Below the pieces are notes generated by a model. It was not told the origin of the DNA. It searched no databases and saw only the letters and a list, made by a program, of their open reading frames with translations. The position numbers and the translations under genes were made by a program. From Bacillota bacterium (GTDB lineage: Bacteria; Bacillota; Clostridia; Oscillospirales; Ruminococcaceae), in the NCBI GenBank assembly GCA_023396225.1, contig JAEWWT010000014.1, positions 186,001 to 250,000 on the forward strand: DNA of 64,000 bases, in the 5' to 3' direction. Of the stretch, positions 17,822-25,619 are shown in pieces (position 1 is the stretch's first letter; each line of letters starts with the position of its first letter).

Positions 17822-17855
17822 CCGCATAGGTTTTAAACTTATGCGGATTATTTTT
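17822..17855 (+). terminator. Hairpin between permease and C39 exporter
   Basis: CCGCATAGG pairs with CTTATGCGG (one G-U pair), followed by ATTATTTTT. It may be a partial terminator that lowers expression of the exporter relative to the upstream genes, or ends the transcript if the exporter has its own promoter, which I do not see clearly. Confidence 0.55.
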
Positions 17856-17906
17856 AGAAAGCGACTTTGTGCAGCAATGCTCGCATCTTAATAATGAGGT
17901 GAAAAT

Positions 17907-20060
17907 ATGAGTTATACTTATGTACTGCAACATGATATAACGGATTGTGGTGCAGCCTGTCTTTTGACATGTTTAATGCGATATGGATATGATATTCCGA
18001 TAAGTCATATCAGAAAGTACGCTAATACTGACAGAAAAGGAACAAGTGCTTATGGTATAATAAAAGCAGCAAAAAAAATTGGTTTTGATGCTAATGGAGT
18101 AAGACTCAGTAAAGATGAACTTATTAACAGTGAATTTAAGTTGCCTGCTATTGCTCATGTTGTTATAAATGACAACTGGCAGCATTATGTTGTTATACAT
18201 GAGATCAATGATGATAGTATAATTGTGGCTGATCCTGCTGAAGGAATTAAAAGATACAGCATAGATGATTTTATAAAAATATGGAAGGGAATCCTGATAT
18301 TATTAAATCCCACCGATGATATCAAAAATAATAAGAAACATAGAAGTTCATTACGAAGTTTCTTTGAGATTCTAAGGCCACAGAAAAAAATACTCGCCAA
18401 ATTATTTTTTCCTTCTTTGTTTATTACGGCGGTAGGTATACTTACGTCTTTGTATTTCAGCTTTGTGGTAGATAATGTAGTAGCGGACAAAAATATAGTT
18501 CTGCTAGCAGAGGTATTTGTCCTTGTCATAGTCTTGTTTCTTATAAAAGGTGGGCTTGAGGTATACAGGAACTTTCTCATGTTAAGACTTAATCAAGAAT
18601 TAGACCGCTCACTGATTATGGAAAGTTTCTACCATATGGTACATTTGCCAATAGAATTTTATGAAAGCCGCAAAACAGGTGATATAACCTCCAGATTTAC
18701 AGATGCTTCGAAAATAAGAGAATCTCTTTCGTCTGCGGTGCTGACACTGATGATAGATATGGTAATGGCAATAGGAGGAGGAATCGTATTATTTTTTCAA
18801 GAAAGATCTCTGTTTTTAATAGTATTGATTATGATAATTGTTTACGCAATAGTAGTTTGGAAGTTTAATAAACAGATCAGAAATGCTAATAGAGAACAGA
18901 TGGAAAACAACGGAAAGTTTGTATCTTTTCTGACAGAGTCTATCATGGGATTTGAAACAGTAAAAGTAAACCAATATGAGAGCCACGTGGGTAGACTGCT
19001 GAAAGAATTGCATGATAATCTTCTAAAAAGCGTATTTAATGTGGGCAAGGCAAACACTGTTCAGCAGTTCGTAACGGAGTTGATATTGAAGATCGGTGAG
19101 ACCTGTATCATCACTCTGGGTATAGCAAAGGTAATATCAGGTACGCTTACGATCGGTAAACTTATTGCTTTCAATGCTCTACTTGCATATTTCTTTGAGC
19201 CTGTTAGAAACCTTATTTGCTTGCAACCAATGATGCAGGCATCAATTGCAGCTTTTGAAAGGCTGAGCGATATATTGGATCTTCCATATGAAAGTAATGA
19301 AAAAGAAAAGCTTAAGTTGTTAGAACTCAAGGAATCCATCAACATCAATGATCTGACATTTTCTTACGGTGAGCGACCACCTGTGTTCAAGAATCTGAGC
19401 CTAAATATTAAGGCAGGAGAAAAGGTTGCTTTTGTAGGAGAAAGTGGCTGTGGTAAAACTACTATAGCCAAGCTGTTATTAAAATTGTATAGTGCTGAGG
19501 CTGGTCAAATACTGATAGGCGAGAAAGATATAAATGATATTTCTATAAATTCAATAAGGAGCAGGACAAGCTATGTTTCTCAGAATACATTTCTTTTCAG
19601 TGATACGATATTAAACAACATTACTATGAGGAATACAGATTACTCAATAGATGAAGTGAATGAGGTAAGCAAAATATGTAAAATTGATGACTTTATAAAC
19701 TCACTGCCTTCAGGTTACAATACATACCTTGAGGAAAACGGCAATAATCTTTCAAACGGTCAGAAACAGAGAATTGCAATTGCAAGGGCATTGATACGGA
19801 GACCTGATATTTTTATCTTAGATGAGGCGACCAGCAATCTCGATGCCTTAACGGAATATGATATTACATCTACCATTGAAGATCTGTATTCTAATATAAC
19901 AACAATAATAATTGCACATAGACTGAATACAATAGTTAACTGCGATAGGATCTTCGTGATGGACAATGGGCATATAACTGAATGTGGTTCTCATAAGGAA
20001 TTATTGGCTAAGAAGGGAAAGTATTTCAGAATGTGGTCTAAGCAACAGTCCCTAAACTAA
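17907..20060 (+). CDS. Peptidase C39-containing ABC exporter (PCAT)
   Basis: Cleaves the precursor after its GG site and exports the core. Residues 1-130 are a C39 cysteine protease with C14 (DCGAACL), H93 (WQHYVVIHE) and D109 (VADPAEG) as the catalytic triad. A six-helix transmembrane domain follows (about 150-450), then an ATPase with GESGCGKTT, SNGQKQRIAIARAL and IFILDEATSNLDA. 717 residues, full length, all key residues present. GAGGTG precedes the ATG. The matching double-glycine leader at 14468 makes it the dedicated maturation exporter. Confidence 0.92.
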   Translation: MSYTYVLQHDITDCGAACLLTCLMRYGYDIPISHIRKYANTDRKGTSAYGIIKAAKKIGFDANGVRLSKDELINSEFKLPAIAHVVINDNWQHYVVIHEINDDSIIVADPAEGIKRYSIDDFIKIWKGILILLNPTDDIKNNKKHRSSLRSFFEILRPQKKILAKLFFPSLFITAVGILTSLYFSFVVDNVVADKNIVLLAEVFVLVIVLFLIKGGLEVYRNFLMLRLNQELDRSLIMESFYHMVHLPIEFYESRKTGDITSRFTDASKIRESLSSAVLTLMIDMVMAIGGGIVLFFQERSLFLIVLIMIIVYAIVVWKFNKQIRNANREQMENNGKFVSFLTESIMGFETVKVNQYESHVGRLLKELHDNLLKSVFNVGKANTVQQFVTELILKIGETCIITLGIAKVISGTLTIGKLIAFNALLAYFFEPVRNLICLQPMMQASIAAFERLSDILDLPYESNEKEKLKLLELKESININDLTFSYGERPPVFKNLSLNIKAGEKVAFVGESGCGKTTIAKLLLKLYSAEAGQILIGEKDINDISINSIRSRTSYVSQNTFLFSDTILNNITMRNTDYSIDEVNEVSKICKIDDFINSLPSGYNTYLEENGNNLSNGQKQRIAIARALIRRPDIFILDEATSNLDALTEYDITSTIEDLYSNITTIIIAHRLNTIVNCDRIFVMDNGHITECGSHKELLAKKGKYFRMWSKQQSLN

Positions 20061-20483
20061 ATGTTGAATGTACATATGTTTCATATATTTATGCAGGAAG
20101 CATTGAACTGTTACCTTAAAATAATTTTCTGTAAATCAAATAATTATTCATACAAATAATAAACATAAAATCGGCATTTGTTTGAGTTGTTAGAGTATGA
20201 ACATAGGAGCCCTATTGCTCAAATCAACGAAAAATATGTCTTTATTTAATAAGTGTGCCAATTAATAACTGTATAAAAAACAACTGTTCGATAACAATTG
20301 GGTCATCAAGGAATTGTTATCGGACAGCTATGTTGGTAATTCTACGATTTTTTTAAAACTTCTATACCACTTTCCTACTAATGCAGATATTTACAATAAT
20401 ATATTTCTATTTGATGGTTCAAAATGATTATGTTTATTACATTCGAAAAGGTAGCCAATAACATCATTACCCTGTTCTTCTTA
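20061..20483. other. Non-coding tail of the element with a large hairpin
   Basis: No gene seen. An imperfect palindrome with 16-nt arms (20284-20299 and 20312-20327, CTGTTCGATAACAATT against AATTGTTATCGGACAG) would form a stable hairpin. It lacks a T-run, so it is not an obvious terminator. The rest is AT-rich. Confidence 0.5.
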
Positions 20484-20506
20484 GTCACCCATATAAACTA
20501 TTCATC
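20484..20506 (-). repeat. Right terminal inverted repeat of the inner element
   Basis: On the minus strand it reads GATGAATAGTTTATATGG then GTGAC inward; the first ten and last six positions match the left end at 8195-8217. Its outermost five bases (20502-20506) are also the direct-repeat core. Confidence 0.75.
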
Positions 20507-20569
20507 ATCATGAGATAATCTGCAATATAAAGCCGTAATTTTATTTTCGAAATTTGACTGTCTTTTCAT
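20507..20569 (-). pseudogene. Serine recombinase fragment A (outer element)
   Basis: From ATG at 20569 the frame reads MKRQSNFENKITALYCRLS followed by HDD, the N-terminus and catalytic serine of a TnpX-like recombinase, then runs into the inner element. Adding fragment B (7996-8193) continues it without gap as DDELQGDSNS. AAGG in the 5' flank could be its ribosome site. Confidence 0.75.
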
Positions 20570-20614
20570 TTTGACCTTACCTTTCCGACAGTCAGAACGT
20601 TAATAATATTATTG

Positions 20615-21974
20615 TCACGTTTTGGGCGTGATTATTTGAAGGTTGGGTATTAGAGGTGCTTTTTGCTGAGCATGATATTCACTTTATTGCTATTAATGAT
20701 GGTGTTGACAGTGATCGTGAGGATAATGATTTTACGCCAATAAGAAACCTGTTCAACGAATTCTATGCAAAGGATACCAGTAAGAAAATTCGTGCAGTAT
20801 GGAAAGCAAAGGGTTCAGCTGGCGAAAGAATAGCTTCTGTTCCGATATATGGATATAAGAAAGACCCTGACGATTCAAAGCATCTTATAATTGATGAAGA
20901 AGCCGCAACGATTGTTCAGCGAATTTATCAAATGTGCTTATCGGGTATGGGACCTTTGCAGATAGCAAATAAGTTAATTGCAGAACAGATTCTTTGTCCA
21001 TCACATCATTTGAAAATATTGGGATGTGTGACCGGACTGACTTGCCGAAAAATCCATATAGCTGGAACTGCACAACAATTGCTAAAATCCTTATAAATCG
21101 TGATTATCTTGGGCATACAACCAATTTTAAGTATAAGCGTAAATCATATAAAAGCCATGTTAAGATTACATTGCCAAAAGAAGAAAATATGATTTTTGAG
21201 AATACGCATGAAGCAATTATTTCCGTTGAAGATTGGGATGCTGTTCAGAAAATCCGTGATGGTCGCAGAAGAAAGAATTTCAGCGGTGAAACAAACAAGT
21301 TTTCAGGACTTTTATATTGTGCGGATTGTGGTAAAAAACTCTATTATCATTACAAGCCCTCAAAGCCAAAGCAGTCAGCTTTTCAATGCGGAACATATGC
21401 TAACACATTAACAAAGTCTGAATGCACTACGCACTTTATCCGTGAAGCTGTGATTAATGAGATAGTTTTAGCTGAAATGAACAAGCTTATTCGTACAGCA
21501 AATATCAATGAAAACCACTTGATTAATATTCTCACTGAACACTGTGAAAAGGATTCAAAAAAGCTTATATCAAAGCAGACAAAAGAGCTTGTCTCTGTAC
21601 AAAAGCGTTATGATGAACTGGACAGACTTTTCACTAAAATATATGAGGATAATATTTCAGGGAAGCTTACAGATGAACGTTTTTCAAAGATGTCGCAGGG
21701 ATATGAACAGGAACAGGCTGAGCTAAAGGTAAGAATATCACAACTTTCAGCTTCATTGAATGAACAGACTGAAAAAAATGATAATGCTAAACGGTTTATA
21801 TCAATGGTAAAGAAATACACTCAACTTATGGAGCTTACACCTGAAATTCTGAATGAGTGTATTGATAAAATTATTGTTCATGCTCCTGATAAATCTAGCG
21901 GAAGACGTGTTGTAAGGCTTGAAATCATATTCAATTTTGTTGGCGCGATTGATGATATGCAGCTTGCGGCATAA
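20615..21974 (+). pseudogene. Serine recombinase fragment C (outer element), two frameshifts
   Basis: Begins SRFGRDYLKVG at 20615, shifts frame near 20651, continues EVLFAEHDIHFIAINDGVDS and FNEFYAKDTSKKIRA (recombinase domain), shifts again near 21000, then reads GMCDRTDLPKNPYSWNC, a zinc ribbon (CADCGKKLYYH ... CGTY ... C) and a coiled coil, ending FNFVGAIDDMQLAA. It lacks the catalytic serine. It starts exactly where fragment B ends in the family, but lies on the opposite strand to A and B. The original product would be about 540 residues. Confidence 0.75.
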
Positions 21975-21985
21975 TACATAAGAAA

Positions 21986-22020
21986 ACAAGCAAATCTGCG
22001 TTCGTTGCAGATTTGCTTGT
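21986..22020 (-). terminator. Terminator downstream of dapL
   Basis: Perfect 14-bp arms ACAAGCAAATCTGC/GCAGATTTGCTTGT with a 7-nt loop. Read on the minus strand the stem runs into TTTTCTT, so it fits the end of the dapF-dapL transcript. It may also mark the edge of the outer mobile element, since the recombinase fragment stops 12 bases before. Confidence 0.65.
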
Positions 22021-22191
22021 AAAGATAATAAAGTATCTTTATGGTAGGAACGTAGATACGTTGTTCCGGGAGCTCTATTTTTCCATTAAATATTTATATC
22101 CGTTGTTTGTCTTATAAAAAACTTAGAGCAACTGTTCATCTCTATAGTTTATATAAAATGGTTTTTAACATCTGCTTTTAACTTCCAAAGT

Positions 22192-23391
22192 TTAACTTAA
22201 GGATTTCAATCTTCTCATTGCTTCAATTGTATTTTCATAATTGTTGAAAGCAGTAAGCCTGAACCATCCTTTTCCGTTAGGACCAAAGCCATCGCCTGGT
22301 GTCCCTACAACCTGAATATTTTCAAGCAAATAATCAAAGAACTCCCATCCAGACATATTGTCAGGACACTTTAGCCATATATAAGGTGAATTAATTCCAC
22401 CTGTGTAGTTTATACCTAATTCATCACAAGTCTTAGCAATAACCTTTGCATTGTTCATATAATAAGCAATCTGCTCTCTTGTCTGTTTCTGTCCTTCCTT
22501 TGAAAATACAGCTGCGGCAGCACATTGTACAGGATAAGAAACTCCATTGAATTTACTTCCTTGACGTCTGCACCATATTTTAAATACATTTATGCTTTTT
22601 CCGACAGCAGTATATGCTTCAAGTTCCTTTGGAATAACAGTATATCCGCATCTTGTGCCTGTAAAGCCTGCTGTCTTTGAAAGAGAGCATATTTCTATAG
22701 CACACTTTCTTGCGCCCTCAATGCAAAAAATACTTCTTGGCAGATCTTTTTCAGTTATGAAAGCTTCATATGCAGCATCAAATATGATTATTGCCTTGTT
22801 ATCAAGAGCATAATCGACCCATTCCTTAAGCTGTGACTTTGTATAAACTGATCCCGTTGGGTTATTTGGCGAACAAAGATAGATTAAATCTGCGTGCACA
22901 TTATTGTCTGGCATAGCCGCAAATCCGTTCTGCTCATTTGAATCTGCATACACAATCTTTTTACCGCTCATTGTATTAGTATCAACATATACAGGATAGG
23001 CAGGGTCAGTAATCAGAACAGTGTTGTCCTCTCCAAAAATATCAACGATATTTCCGCAATCACTTTTTGCGCCGTCGCTTATCAGAATTTCATCCATATC
23101 AACGTCAACATCATAACTCTTGTAGTATTCTGAAACAGCTTTTCTTAAGAATTCATAACCTCTTCCGCTATCCTCATAACCTTTGAAGGATTCTTTATGT
23201 CCCATTTCATCTGCGCCTTTTTTCATTGCATCAACAACAACAGGTGCAAGAGGAAGAGTTACATCACCGATACCCATTCTGATAAGTGGCTTATCAGAAT
23301 TTGCTTGCTGAAATGCTTTGAGTCTTTTTGCAATTTCTATAAAAAGGTAGCTTTCTTTCAAGCTAAGAAAATTCTCATTAATATGTGCCAT
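22192..23391 (-). CDS. dapL: LL-diaminopimelate aminotransferase
   Basis: Converts tetrahydrodipicolinate with glutamate to LL-diaminopimelate in one step for lysine and peptidoglycan synthesis. Fold-type I PLP enzyme; the Schiff-base lysine is in SLSKTAGFTGTRCGY, the phosphate-binding SDGAKSDCGNIVDIFG and substrate loop DPAYPVYVD are present, and CSPNNPTG is conserved. 399 residues. Start at 23391 fits AAAGGCAGGAAAAA; sixteen earlier codons are open but overlap the dapF end. It follows dapF by 25 bases, so the two consecutive pathway steps are co-transcribed. Confidence 0.94.
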   Translation of the reverse strand: MAHINENFLSLKESYLFIEIAKRLKAFQQANSDKPLIRMGIGDVTLPLAPVVVDAMKKGADEMGHKESFKGYEDSGRGYEFLRKAVSEYYKSYDVDVDMDEILISDGAKSDCGNIVDIFGEDNTVLITDPAYPVYVDTNTMSGKKIVYADSNEQNGFAAMPDNNVHADLIYLCSPNNPTGSVYTKSQLKEWVDYALDNKAIIIFDAAYEAFITEKDLPRSIFCIEGARKCAIEICSLSKTAGFTGTRCGYTVIPKELEAYTAVGKSINVFKIWCRRQGSKFNGVSYPVQCAAAAVFSKEGQKQTREQIAYYMNNAKVIAKTCDELGINYTGGINSPYIWLKCPDNMSGWEFFDYLLENIQVVGTPGDGFGPNGKGWFRLTAFNNYENTIEAMRRLKSLS

Positions 23392-23416
23392 TTTTTCCTG
23401 CCTTTCGATAATATAA

Positions 23417-24256
23417 TCAAATTTCAATCGTTCCGTCAAAAACTTTAGTTGCTGTACCTCTCATTAGCACTTTATCATCACTAAGGTACTTAATATAAAG
23501 ATCTCCGCCGCGTAGATGCAACATAATTTCTTCATCCCTTTTACAATGCCCATTTAATACTGCCGCAACAGCAGTTGCACACGCACCTGTTCCACATGCC
23601 CATGTTTCTCCTGAACCTCTCTCCCAAACACGCATTTTTAAAGTATGACTGTCAATAACCTCGCAAAATTCGGTATTTACTCTTTCCGGAAAAAGTGGGT
23701 GATTTTCAAATCCAGGTCCTATTTTTTCAAGGTCAAGCTTATCAATATCGTTTGTGAAAATTACAGCATGAGGATTGCCCATTGAAACGGCAGTAATATA
23801 ATTCTCCCCTCCGTTTGCCATAATTGGCTTGTTTATAAAGCTTTCACCGTTTGCTGTCATAGGTATTTCAGTCGGAACAATAACTGCCTTGCCCATATCG
23901 ACTTCAACAGTATCAACCAAACCATTTTTAACAAACAGCTTTAAATACTTGATTCCACTTTTTGTTTCAAGAGATATTTCTGTTTTGTCAGTCATTCTGT
24001 TATCATAAACATATTTACCGACACACCTTGTTCCGTTTCCACACATCATGCCCTCAGAACCATCGGCATTAAACATTCTCATACGGAAATCAGCTTTATC
24101 TGAAGGCATTATCATTATCAGTCCATCCGCACCTATTCCATAATGTCTGTCACTGATGAATTTTGATACTTCTTCAGGATTGTTTACTGTTTCTTTAAAA
24201 CAGTTTACATAGACATAATCATTTCCTATACCATGCATTTTTGTAAAGTTAAACAT
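23417..24256 (-). CDS. dapF: Diaminopimelate epimerase
   Basis: Interconverts LL- and meso-diaminopimelate without cofactor. The two active-site cysteines are in MMCGNGTRCVG and WACGTGACATAVAA; the N-terminal FTKMHGIGNDYVYV is diagnostic. 279 residues. Start at 24256 is preceded by AAGGGG; six earlier codons to 24274 are unlikely. Upstream of dapL and downstream of the ANTAR regulator by 41 bases, so transcription from the glutamate synthase operon could read through. Confidence 0.95.
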   Translation of the reverse strand: MFNFTKMHGIGNDYVYVNCFKETVNNPEEVSKFISDRHYGIGADGLIMIMPSDKADFRMRMFNADGSEGMMCGNGTRCVGKYVYDNRMTDKTEISLETKSGIKYLKLFVKNGLVDTVEVDMGKAVIVPTEIPMTANGESFINKPIMANGGENYITAVSMGNPHAVIFTNDIDKLDLEKIGPGFENHPLFPERVNTEFCEVIDSHTLKMRVWERGSGETWACGTGACATAVAAVLNGHCKRDEEIMLHLRGGDLYIKYLSDDKVLMRGTATKVFDGTIEI

Positions 24257-24297
24257 AACTGTATACCCCTTCAAACGGTATCATTTTTATATATACA

Positions 24298-24864
24298 CTA
24301 CATTTCGTATGTTCTCAGAATATCCTGAGCAACTGATGCAAGTGATGCCCTCTGATCCATTGCACGCTTCTGAATCTGCCTGTGTGCTTCTGCCTCTGTG
24401 ATACGCAAATACTGAATTAATACACACTTTGCTCTGTCTATCAGCTTTGCATCGTGCAATTTATTTTCAAGGTCGCTGATAGCATTGTTAAGCTCTGCTT
24501 CCTTTGAGCGAACATTCATAACAAATCTCAGAGCCTGAATTATAATCTGTTTGTTTACTGGTCTTGCAAGAATATAAGCTCCTGTAAAACCAATCTTTTT
24601 GTATGCCTCATCATAAAGTTTCTGCGGAACGAGTACAATTATTGATGATTGAGTTTTTTTGCTAATGTATGCAATAAGTTCAAGACCTGCCTCTGTTTTA
24701 AGAGGCAGGTTTAAAATAACAACATCATAAGTATTATGCTCAAACAAAGTTCTTGTATCAACACCGTCAGAAATAGATATAGAATCTATACCATATTCCT
24801 TAGAAACGAGAGAAATATTTTCAAGCATTTCATCCGATGACGAAACAATTAATGCACTTGTCAT
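24298..24864 (-). CDS. ANTAR-domain response regulator
   Basis: RNA-binding antitermination regulator. Residues 1-115 are a receiver-like domain (SALIVSSSDEM, VVILNLPLKTEAG with Asn at the usual phospho-Asp strand, SIIVLVP), and the C-terminal 60 form an ANTAR domain (AKCVLIQYLRITEAEAHRQI). 188 residues. The apparent Asn in place of the phospho-acceptor Asp suggests it is not controlled by phosphorylation. It sits at the end of the glutamate synthase operon, and ANTAR proteins often control nitrogen genes in clostridia. GGAGG precedes the ATG at 24864. Confidence 0.86.
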   Translation of the reverse strand: MTSALIVSSSDEMLENISLVSKEYGIDSISISDGVDTRTLFEHNTYDVVILNLPLKTEAGLELIAYISKKTQSSIIVLVPQKLYDEAYKKIGFTGAYILARPVNKQIIIQALRFVMNVRSKEAELNNAISDLENKLHDAKLIDRAKCVLIQYLRITEAEAHRQIQKRAMDQRASLASVAQDILRTYEM

Positions 24865-24890
24865 AAATATTCCTCCAGTCATTAAAGTTA

Positions 24891-25619
24891 TCAGTTATTC
24901 ACATAAAGCTGCTTGTAAGGATTTTTAGTATTCGGCACAAGTTTGAAGAAATGTGAAGACAAGAGTTCTATTGAATTATAGCCGAAATTTTCTGCAAAGT
25001 CAACAATATCTCCCTTTATAATCTCCATATCCTGTTCATCTGCATCACTGATAACTACCTGTGAAGGAAGTCCTTTTGGGGCAACATTACTTCTGATATA
25101 TATTTGACCGCCATGCATTCCTGTTCCGCAAAAACTTCCTACAGGACATTCATTTTCATGACCGATACCGAGTACGATAATTCTTCCTCCTGCCTGATAT
25201 TCAGCAAGAAAATCTCCGACCTTCTGTCCGATTACAAGAAGTGGGATGTGTTTCTCATATTGTTTCATATGAATTCCTGCACGGTAACCTGCTGAACCCT
25301 TGATAAGAATTTTACCGTCTCTCATTCCGTAACCTGCGGCATCTCCGCAGTTTCCGTGAATAATAATTTCTCCTGAGTTCATTGTATCACCGGTTGCATC
25401 CTGTGCGTTGCCATTTACAATAACTGTACATTTATTCAGATAAGCACCAAGAGCATTACCTGGAATACCATTGATAACAATCTTTTTATCGGCAACGCCT
25501 CCGCCGATATACCTCTGGCCGATTACATTATTAATAACAATTTCATTATCGGAAGAATTTCTGATAAGATTATTCAGATCTTTATAATGCATACTTTCTG
25601 CATTAATATTATATGCCAT
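24891..25619 (-). CDS. Glutamate synthase GXGXG-domain subunit
   Basis: Stand-alone version of the C-terminal beta-helix domain of glutamate synthase large subunit (GltB3 type). Repeated Gly motifs run through it: IGGGVADKKIVINGIPGN, GDTMNSGEIIIHGNCGDAAG, GMRDGKILIKGSAGYRAG. The end (GTGMHGGQIYIRS) is typical. 242 residues. GGAGG precedes the ATG at 25619, which lies 11 bases inside the flavoprotein gene, so the two are translationally coupled. It probably shapes the ammonia tunnel between the other two split subunits. Confidence 0.88.
   Translation of the reverse strand: MAYNINAESMHYKDLNNLIRNSSDNEIVINNVIGQRYIGGGVADKKIVINGIPGNALGAYLNKCTVIVNGNAQDATGDTMNSGEIIIHGNCGDAAGYGMRDGKILIKGSAGYRAGIHMKQYEKHIPLLVIGQKVGDFLAEYQAGGRIIVLGIGHENECPVGSFCGTGMHGGQIYIRSNVAPKGLPSQVVISDADEQDMEIIKGDIVDFAENFGYNSIELLSSHFFKLVPNTKNPYKQLYVNN

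Larger units (their letters stand above)
8189..20506. mobile_element. Tn4451-like mobilizable element carrying a RiPP cluster
   Basis: Bounded by the 5-bp direct repeat TCATC (8189-8193 and 20502-20506) and by 23-bp imperfect inverted repeats. It contains, from left, recombinase, TnpW-like protein, relaxase, mobC (all minus), an HTH remnant, a DUF6076-like gene, a response-regulator relic and the RiPP cluster. Deleting from one TCATC to the other joins fragments A and B of the outer recombinase in frame as ALYCRLSHDDELQG, the normal active-site sequence of the family. This is strong internal evidence for a precise serine-recombinase insertion. The TC/GA core agrees with the GA crossover dinucleotide known for Tn4451/TnpX. 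Recombinase and relaxase are frameshifted, so it may now be immobile without help in trans. Confidence 0.82.

Noticed and set aside
20656..21974. Two adjacent recombinase genes
   Set aside because: They are one recombinase broken by frameshifts near 20651 and 21000 and lacking its N-terminus; joined translations read continuously through family motifs.
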